Shown piece after piece: positions 57,601-64,000 of a stretch of DNA of 64,000 nt. Origin of the DNA: Paraescarpia echinospica (taxonomy: Eukaryota; Annelida; Polychaeta; Sabellida; Siboglinidae); assembly GCA_020002185.1 (NCBI GenBank), contig CM034531.1, positions 40,905,690 through 40,969,689 of the forward strand, written 5' to 3'. The notes beneath the pieces were generated by a model. That model worked only from the letters and a program-made list of their open reading frames with translations, was not told the origin of the DNA and did not search any database. How positions within the stretch are numbered: the stretch's first letter is position 1; every line of letters starts with the position of its first letter. The position numbers and the translations under genes are program-made.

Positions 57601-59838
57601 CCCCCCAAAAAAAAGGACCCCAAAACTACAAAAAAAATATATTTTGCCTATTTTTTTAAAAACTCTTAAGTAACTTTTTCTCTAATTTTGCATAGACATT
57701 TCATATGGTAGTGCCACTATACACAAGAAATCTGTTTGATTCAATCATTCTAAGGGCTCCAAAGGTCCCCTAAAATTTGTTAAGTAAATGGTCTACTGTA
57801 GCAGCAGATCTAGCTGGCTTCCAGTCCTTTTGTTCAACTAATCCCTTTTCCCACAATATCTGTCACACCTCACTGTGGCTGGCTGGTTAAAGTGTGACTA
57901 ATCTGTAATTTGTCACTGACAGGCAGAGGCTTGGGTCAACAAACACATCACCTTGTACCAGAAACAGAACACTATTCCCCTTCCCAAAACATCTGTCACA
58001 TGAGGAGTCTGTGTCTTGTATAGATATATATTTTTATGCAGTTTTATATAAGCAGAAAGTTAATTGAAATTAGTTATTCTTAGGCCACAGAAAAGTAATT
58101 CCCGGTTTCTCATCAATCCATGTATTTAAAAATATGTGCCACAACATTTTATTTTCTATTATAATTATTCCTCTAAATGCAAGACGTGGTGCAATAAGTG
58201 AACAGTAAACCTGTAAACATTTAGGAAATACATGCCATTGATGTATTAGTCCAAAGGACTTCAGGACCTCTTGGCCCATTTTTTTATATAACATCAGTAA
58301 GTTATATTTATACAGTCATATTTATGATATATTCGTCATGGTGCGATCTTGTAGGTCTTAGTGCAGGTCTCCATAGATCAATCATCATATATATTTATAA
58401 TAATGTATAAACTGTATTATTATGTACACAATTGATCTGAAATAAAATCTATCTCTATTATAGACAATTTTTTGAGTTGTATGTACATGTTTTTGGAGAA
58501 TTGGAGGTGGACTAGCCCTGGACAATCCTTTATATGCCAGTATATAAGTATTAACTAATCAGTTATGGTTATAATAATAATTGAACCCAATTATGCTGAT
58601 TCTCACTGGACACTAATATTATCTACATTTGTCCAAAGTGCTGCATGATGTTGTATCTACTGTTTAATTAAATTTACTATTCATATCACCCACTTTTATG
58701 GTATTCATTGTCTGTCTGCAGGATTATTTAAAGGAAATAAAAATAAGGCATTAGCTAAAATCCTTTTTCCATGTGTACACAAAGTTGCATTGTATGTTAC
58801 ATTTGACCACATTAAAAAAATACAGAAAAATACATTTGTAGCATAAAATCGATTTTAAACCCATCTGTGAAGCGATTCCTGCAAAAAATAAAATTTTAAT
58901 GAGCTAAGCGATCACGTGGTATCGTGACGTCACCTATGACCCATACTCACATCATACTGACCCTTTCCATTCATTCAGAGCATGTTTACAAGGATTGCTT
59001 TTGGGTCGAAACGAGCGTCAGAATGAGTTATTGTGCAATATTCAAACACTAGTCAAGATAGAGGAACATGCAGTTATCTTACGGTTCCACATGAATCAAA
59101 TTTTATTCAAAACAATGAATGCGAATGGGCTTACACGTCGACTAGGTTTAGGTTTCGCCGAGCTTGGGCTCGGTTTCCATATAATTATATCGAATGCAAC
59201 CAACGGGATATAATCTACACCAATAAACATACATAGCAAACATATATTGTATCCAGCTACAGAAAGTAACATGTATAATCTCATAATTGTTCCTCTATGA
59301 TGACTAGTGTTTGTAATACATCGGAATATTGCACAATAACTCATTCTGACGCTCGTTTCGGCCCAAAAGCTATACTTGTAACCATGCTCTGAATGCATGG
59401 AAAGGGTCAGCCTGATGCGAGTTTGCATCATAAGTGATGTCACATCTCGGCATCTTGAAAAGCGCGCCAAAAATATGCATATTCGAAAATGTCTGGATGC
59501 ACAGCATAAAATGTGGAATTTCTAATTCATTGAATTTTTTTTTTTTTTTTTGGCTTGGTGAACGTGGAAATAGATAGCAGGATGTAATATAACATGAATT
59601 CAAGCAACAGGTGTTTTTATTCCCTTTAAACTCTCTCTCGATTTACAGGACCGAGTGCTCAACCTGGTTGTAGGGTTGTTCACAGCTTTACTTGTCACTG
59701 TAAGTAGTCAACCTCATGGCCTTCTGCACTACACTGCACTAAACACACACAACCGTCTATAAAACACTGCACTACACACAAACAACCTTCTATAACACAG
59801 GGCACTACACACACTGCACTACACATACAACCTTCTAT

Positions 59839-59871
<33 letters not shown>

Positions 59872-60825
59872 CGGCTATAACTACCGCTGGTCGCCGTTCG
59901 CAGGTGGTTTATCATCAGTGCCAACTCGCGGTCTGGATGAATTTCATGGTATTGCCGCGCTGCCGCCTGCCGCCGCCTGGATGATCATCGATAGCGGCAT
60001 GCGGTCTCGACCGGCGCTGATTGAATACGCGCTTTCGGATATGATTGATCTCGGATGCCGCCGTGGATGTCATGCCGCCGCCGCTGATGCCGTCAGATTG
60101 ATCAATTACATCGGCAGGCCGATCTCAGATAGAACCTTGGCTCTTTTGCCTTCCTTCCTTCCTTCAAGGTCCCTTCCATCCTTCCTGCATGGTGCTCATT
60201 CTCCTGTCTCATCTCATCTTGGTCAGTGTCACATCATTCGTTCAACAACCTACACATTTTATCCGTTGCAATCAGATTTTTACTTTAAATTCTGTATAAA
60301 GCTGTTTAAATCTGTATAAACCATGTCATTTGTTAAACTGACTACAGCATTCCTTATTCTGATCAAATATCCCAAATTCCCAATTTATCTATATTGCGCT
60401 ACAAAATATACCACATGGAACAAAGGCTGCTAGTTTTGTATAATGAACACCAGAATTGTACTTTTTAATTATGTTCCATTTGAACAGTCATATATATTTA
60501 TACAAAAAATGTATATGTCATAATGGGAAATCTACACAGTATGGCTAAACTGTGGCTCTTGCGTACATTAACAGTTTGATTAAAGTAGCATGCTATCAGC
60601 AATACTAACCAATGCTTTTGATATTTGCTGCTCAATCTCACTAGAAGCTGTTACATGTCTACACCAGGTGATGTAAGTAAACTGCTGGTGTTTCTGTTAT
60701 TGTAGATCTATTGGTACAGACAAGGCGACTTGGAACCCCGCTTCAGAACTCTTATCTACTACAATGCATTCACAATCATACTGCTTTGTATTTGTGCCAA
60801 CATCTACATCCACGTTGTCGACTAG
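50971..60825 (+). CDS. TMEM243: TMEM243-like small membrane protein, one internal exon not found
   Basis: Exons 50971-51036 (MDSRHYEDVGAEKPLFGEAT and RK), 59649-59699 (DRVLNLVVGLFTALLVT) and 60706-60825 (IYWYRQGDLEPRFRTLIYYN to IYIHVVD, TAG). TMEM243 is a conserved protein of about 118 residues with several membrane helices and no well-defined biochemical function. Diagnostic matches are PLFGE, LNLVVG and YWYRQGDLEP. The three exons total 78 residues. The segment between LLVT and IYWYRQ (about 33 residues in relatives, one membrane helix) was not found in 59700-60705. The flanking exons are both phase 0, so they could be spliced together in frame, giving a shortened protein. Confidence 0.85.
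51314..52105. repeat. Family Z copy in TMEM243 intron 1
   Basis: Opens with tttttgggccgaaggtccaa and continues to aaagatgtattgtcacctgt and aaatgtcaaccattagaaga. The same order recurs at 54303-55262. A (CA)n tract lies at 51591-51638. Confidence 0.8.
51591..51638. repeat. (AC)n microsatellite
   Basis: About 22-23 AC units, uninterrupted. Confidence 0.97.
52080..52710 (-). mobile_element. Non-LTR reverse transcriptase fragments
   Basis: Minus strand: KTKRTDNLRAKGRLKKIK, HSKPAEYWEI, then IKKLKNKKACGIDNVIIEYL (the linker and first RT motif, K.KA.G.D.....L). Further on comes LLYADDT (RT catalytic YADD) at about 52150. The RT middle between them is deleted. Confidence 0.75.
53001..54177. repeat. 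Pair of identical 343-bp direct repeats with 491-bp spacer
   Basis: 53001-53343 and 53835-54177 appear identical by eye. The unit between has its own gactggctgaaggc doublet and CpG-richer sequence. The whole block is flanked by a 27-bp direct duplication (52978-53004 and 54220-54246). A related, uninterrupted site exists at 57430. Confidence 0.88.
54303..55262. repeat. Family Z, second long copy
   Basis: Parallel to 51314-52105, with an extra doublet of gtcacctgtaggtgacaaac at 54990-55050. Confidence 0.8.
55262..55460 (-). mobile_element. Non-LTR RT fragment
   Basis: Minus strand: VIGEEQAVFRQGYWLN, matching the RT block I.EEQ.GFR.GYS; upstream DKWLSYVDRYRKKLKFYIK. Other fragments of what may be the same element lie at 52080-52710 and 57090-57350. 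Confidence 0.6.
55463..58300. repeat. Mosaic of family Z fragments
   Basis: 55855-56080 and 57955-58240 match the DRP1-intron segment 5100-5560. 56700-56830 and 57495-57790 match the gttcagcaactttttctct part. 57090-57430 matches 52680-52980 (RT 5' side, minus strand). Order and spacing are scrambled, indicating repeated insertion and recombination of one family. Confidence 0.7.
58301..58727. other. TMEM243 intron, unique sequence
   Basis: AT-rich. Ends in an acceptor-like tctgtctgcag just before element copy C; no coding content follows it. Confidence 0.4.
58728..59629. mobile_element. TTAA-flanked palindromic element, copy C (short), in TMEM243 intron
   Basis: TTAA at 58728-58731 and 59626-59629, same ends as copies A and B, body of about 894 bp. 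The central part, including both tRNA-like modules, is deleted. Outer arms are retained. Confidence 0.85.
59649..59699 (+). CDS. TMEM243: TMEM243 exon 2
   Basis: Acceptor gatttacag, donor gtaagt, 17 codons, first membrane helix. The acceptor lies 19 nt after the TTAA edge of palindromic element copy C. Confidence 0.85.
59735..59868. repeat. Degenerate 33-bp repeat and (CA)n
   Basis: About three units sharing cactacacac and aaccttctataac, then (CA)n at 59838-59868 abutting the GC-rich segment. Confidence 0.75.
59869..60140 (+). other. GC-rich bacterial-looking coding fragment
   Basis: About 270 bp, markedly GC-richer than all surroundings. One frame is open from the (CA)n tract: GGYNYRWSPFAGG, GLDEFHGIAALPPAAAWMII, YALSDMIDLGCRR, then DAVRLINYIGRPISDR. 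Codon choice (GCC, GCG, CTG, CGG) is unlike the local genes. No splice sites fit, and the protein is not recognised. It is bounded by (CA)n on the left and a ccttccttcc tract on the right. Confidence 0.6.
60141..60705. other. TMEM243 last intron, remainder
   Basis: After the ccttcc tract, ordinary AT-rich intron. Searched by eye for the missing TMEM243 exon; not found. Confidence 0.5.
60706..60825 (+). CDS. TMEM243: TMEM243 terminal exon
   Basis: Acceptor ttattgtag, 39 codons plus TAG. Contains YWYRQGDLEPRFR and a C-terminal helix rich in Ile, Leu and Cys. Confidence 0.92.
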   Translation: MYWYRQGDLEPRFRTLIYYNAFTIILLCICANIYIHVVD

Positions 60826-61127
60826 CAACTGTGTCCAAGCACCTATCACACAGGTTGCCTAGCAATTGGCTCCAGGCAGTTGTCAGCCAAGCTGCCTAGC
60901 AACTGTGTCCAAGCACCTATCACACAGGTTGCCTAGCAATTGGCTCCAGGCAGTTGTCAGCCAAGCTGCCTAGCAACTGTGTCCAAGCACCTATCACACA
61001 GGTTGCCTAGCAATTGGCTCCAGACAGTTGTCAGCCAAGCTGCCTAGCAACTGTGTCCAAGCACCTATCACACAGGTTGCCTAGCAATTGGCTCCAGGCA
61101 GTTGTCAGCCAAGCTGCCTAGCAACTG
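60824..61127 (+). repeat. 74-bp dimeric array starting at the TMEM243 stop codon
   Basis: Four copies of a 74-bp unit made of two related 37-bp halves (tagcaactgtgtccaagcac and tagcaattggctccaggcag). The first unit starts at the TAG itself. Confidence 0.93.
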
Positions 61128-62310
61128 CTTCCAGACAAGGAGGCATCAGCGTCTACTTTGCCTTCTGCATGGAGGCATCAGTGTGGATTTGTGCCGTCGT
61201 ATGCGAAATCATCCGATAATAAGCATATGTTAAGGGCTACCACCGAAACCTTTCAACATCTGAACTGTCTAGCCCACATGTTATATATCTGAAAGTTTTG
61301 TCAAGTTAATAGTAATTGTTGTTTTGGAGATAATCATGACTTTTATATGCTAGTTCACTTTGAAAACACCTTTTTACAGATCCACTAAACATCAGCATAA
61401 AAATAAACACCTCTCAACAGTTAAAGTTGTATTAATATCTGCAGTTAGAAAGTCACATTATTTCTGCTTCCTTCATTTTTATAGTTGGGGCACATTTTTA
61501 TCAACAAATGTAAAATGTCTCTCTGTAAATGAATGAACAAAGTTATTTTGGTTGGCCAAATTGTGCTCGGACGAGTGGTCAAGCAATGTGAGGACACAGA
61601 TGCACTTGGACACATCACTGAGGACAGATTTGTGGAATCGGATGTGGCAAGACTTCATTTGATCTTTGTATAAGAAATGTTCAAGTGTTAATAGCTCTCA
61701 TGTAGCATTCTATCATTGGTCTTGTGGAGGCTTATACATTGAACTACTAATATGTGCACGTGATTTTTTTCTTCAAAATGTGGGCCATTTTATTATTATT
61801 TTTATTACCATACCAAGAAGCTGATTGACAGCTGTCAATCTTCTAAGTGTGTGTAGCGCTGGTCAGTGTTCATTTATGTTTTCTACATTGACAGCCTTAA
61901 ATGTATTGCTACGAACATGTTTCATAGTTATTGAGTTAACAAACAATACGTTATATATAACATCTAGACACATGTACGATGTTCATAGTTCGTACTCTGA
62001 TGCATGTAAGTTAATAAATTATAAAATATTTAACATGGGTGTGAGGTGTAAATATGATATGCACAGCTTGTATATAGTATGTATATACATTTATGTACAT
62101 ATATATGTACATATATACATACATACAGGCTACAGCTGTATTTATAGCATTATATAGCGTATTTGACATCACATATAATGCCGGCCTGTTTACAATTAGT
62201 TAAGACCACTGAATGTTACGAGGTCATTTGTTGATGTGTCAGTGGTCTTATACAAGTTATTTCTGAGTGAGCAGGTTTAACGGTGAATGTGTGTACTCAA
62301 TAAAATAGGT
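61128..62310 (+). other. TMEM243 3' UTR and flank
   Basis: No further exon. Candidate AATAAA signals near 62014 and at 62299-62304. A TA/TAC-rich stretch lies at 62070-62130. Confidence 0.4.
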
Positions 62311-62616
62311 GATTGGCAGTGTTTAAGTTGCTGTTTCGGGTAGTATGAGTCTCGTCCACCACTGTGTACATGACATGACCCGTGGCCATATCGTGATTAC
62401 CCTTGGTCCATCCACCTCAACAAACATATAAGATCCTTATGGGAATGCGCTTGAAGTTAAATAATTCAAAATTGTTGCACAATGAGGGACAAGTACATAA
62501 ATTGTACATCTACAGCAAGTGTTTACAGGTAGAAATTTATGGAGGTCCCCTTACTTTGCATCTAAAAATGACATATGTTCAGTATAGAACTAGATCAAAT
62601 AGTATCGTGCTCGGTG

Positions 62617-62762
62617 TGAATCCTACACGGAGAGCATAACTTACTGGGTCATGTGAATCCTACACAGAGAGCATAACTTACTGGGTCATGTGAATCCTAC
62701 ACAGAGAGCATAACTCACTGGGTCATGTGAATTCTACACAGAGAGCACAACTTACTGAGTTT
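62617..62762 (+). repeat. 37-bp tandem repeat
   Basis: Four copies sharing gtgaatcctacacagagagc and ataacttactgggtcat. Confidence 0.93.
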
Positions 62763-63553
62763 GTAATGCCTTGGTGCAAAGGCTCAGCCACCCACAGCAA
62801 CTAATTGGGTCTAATCAAAACCATCACACAACAAATGTACCAAGTAAAAACGTGTTTAATTTCACATTAGATTTATTTTGCCAGTCACACAACAGAATAA
62901 AGGAACAAACATGCAACAATTTTATCACCAGAAAACAATGTGCTTCACAAAATGTATTACAACAGACTGCACTGAAACATGAATTATTGATAAACTGCCG
63001 GACATATCACACCCTTAGAACATGTACTACCCAAATATACATGTGCATGAGTTTTCAAATCAGTTGGTGATGCACTGAGAGACATGGGGCCATGGCCCCC
63101 ATTGGCAATTTTTCTGTAATTTTTCCTGTATAATCTGTTGCGCAACTACACTTTAGCAAAGACAAAGTGAAGAATGACTAAGCTAGGGCCTTCCCTAGAT
63201 CACTGATAGGTCACTGGTGATGCTTTACAGTGAATATATGATACAGCAGCAATCCAATCATGAAAAAATGTACTGGTATAACTGACCCCAAACTTTGTCA
63301 GCAGTACTGGTTATAAACATGTCGACAAAACATCTAAAGCTACACCGATATGAAGGTAGACAAAATAAAACACCATACATGAACAATATTGTTGACTTCA
63401 AGGTACAGCAATGATGAGATTTTTCAAGAATTGTTAGCTCTATTTACATGATAATATATATCATGTTTGGGATATCACCAAAATACTTCATTATAATGTC
63501 CAGTTGCAATCGGGTACAATTCATCGATATCGCAAAATACACATAAAAAACCA
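62763..63553. other. Downstream intergenic sequence
   Basis: No gene, RNA or repeat recognised. Confidence 0.4.
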
Positions 63554-63709
63554 GGGGCCGGTTTCATGAAGTGGCTAAGAACATTCTTAATGCTAAGATG
63601 ATTTCTTAGTAAATTACGTTTTTTTAATATAAGCGAGCATAGGAGTTTACACAAACACCTGACACTAAGTAATTGCGTAACTTTAAGTACGCTTCATGAA
63701 ACCGGCCCC
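63554..63709. mobile_element. 156-bp MITE with 18-bp perfect inverted ends
   Basis: Ends GGGGCCGGTTTCATGAAG and its exact complement. Non-coding interior. Ends of this ggggccggtttca type occur in many invertebrate genomes (recollection, not checked). Confidence 0.88.
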
Positions 63710-64000
63710 AGATATTTTGATATGTCTATTTATAGCTTTTTTTTGTATAATAATAATATGGTGCAATCTTCTTATATGAATTTCAATCAAAATAATTACC
63801 TTAACACCAATTCATTTACTAATTGTTATGGGTTGTAATGAAAACACAGCCTAACATCACTGTTAACATGCCTTCAAAGCTGTAAACTACGTTTTGTCTT
63901 GTGAAGTACGATATTTTCCAGAACAACATTTTATTACAGTCACCATAAAAAAATGAGAATTCTTACAACATTTTGACATATTTCAGAAATATTCAAGCAT
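63710..64000. other. Downstream intergenic sequence
   Basis: AT-rich; nothing recognised. Confidence 0.4.

Overview
This is nuclear DNA of an animal, not a prokaryote. Three well-conserved animal genes are split into short exons with GT-AG introns, and the rest is AT-rich and dense with transposon remnants and minisatellites. The proteins and the retroelement types (CR1/L2-like elements with a 2A-like motif, a Penelope-like element) fit a marine lophotrochozoan such as a mollusc. That assignment is inference; no species-specific marker is visible.

Layout. 1-9.4 kb: the last four exons and the 3' UTR of a dynamin-related protein 1 gene (DNM1L/DRP1, + strand). 11.4-14.5 kb: the 3' end of an unrecognised minus-strand gene. 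One of its exons is cut by a 1.9-kb TTAA-flanked palindromic element, and a CR1-like retrotransposon lies just upstream. 15.7-22.3 kb: gene-poor, a tandemly duplicated complex satellite (CACGTG-rich 70-bp array plus GACGTC-rich 90-bp array), a MITE and a Helitron-like 3' end. 25.1-27.3 kb: a TIR element. 27.45-48.78 kb: the complete 17-exon coding region of Integrator subunit 13 (INTS13/Asunder, 710 codons, + strand). 50.97-60.83 kb: TMEM243 (+ strand), which lacks one internal exon and carries a GC-rich, bacterial-looking segment where that exon should be. 60.8-64 kb: TMEM243 3' flank, small satellites and a MITE.

The most unusual pattern is at splice sites. In four introns (one DRP1, three INTS13) a tandem array begins inside the upstream exon, so every unit carries a copy of the exon end plus the 5' splice site. 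A fifth array abuts a donor, a DRP1 acceptor is tandemly duplicated, and two further arrays begin at the stop codons of DRP1 and TMEM243. The second major observation is a TTAA-flanked palindromic element present three times. One copy splits an otherwise continuous reading frame and offers an acceptor at its edge, so it is an introner-like candidate. Two copies carry paired, inward-facing tRNA-like Pol III modules.

The three recognised genes have no obvious shared pathway (mitochondrial fission, snRNA/mRNA 3'-end processing, a small membrane protein). Their co-location looks like ordinary gene neighbourhood. Many long open frames here come from tandem repeats whose unit length is a multiple of three, and they are not genes.
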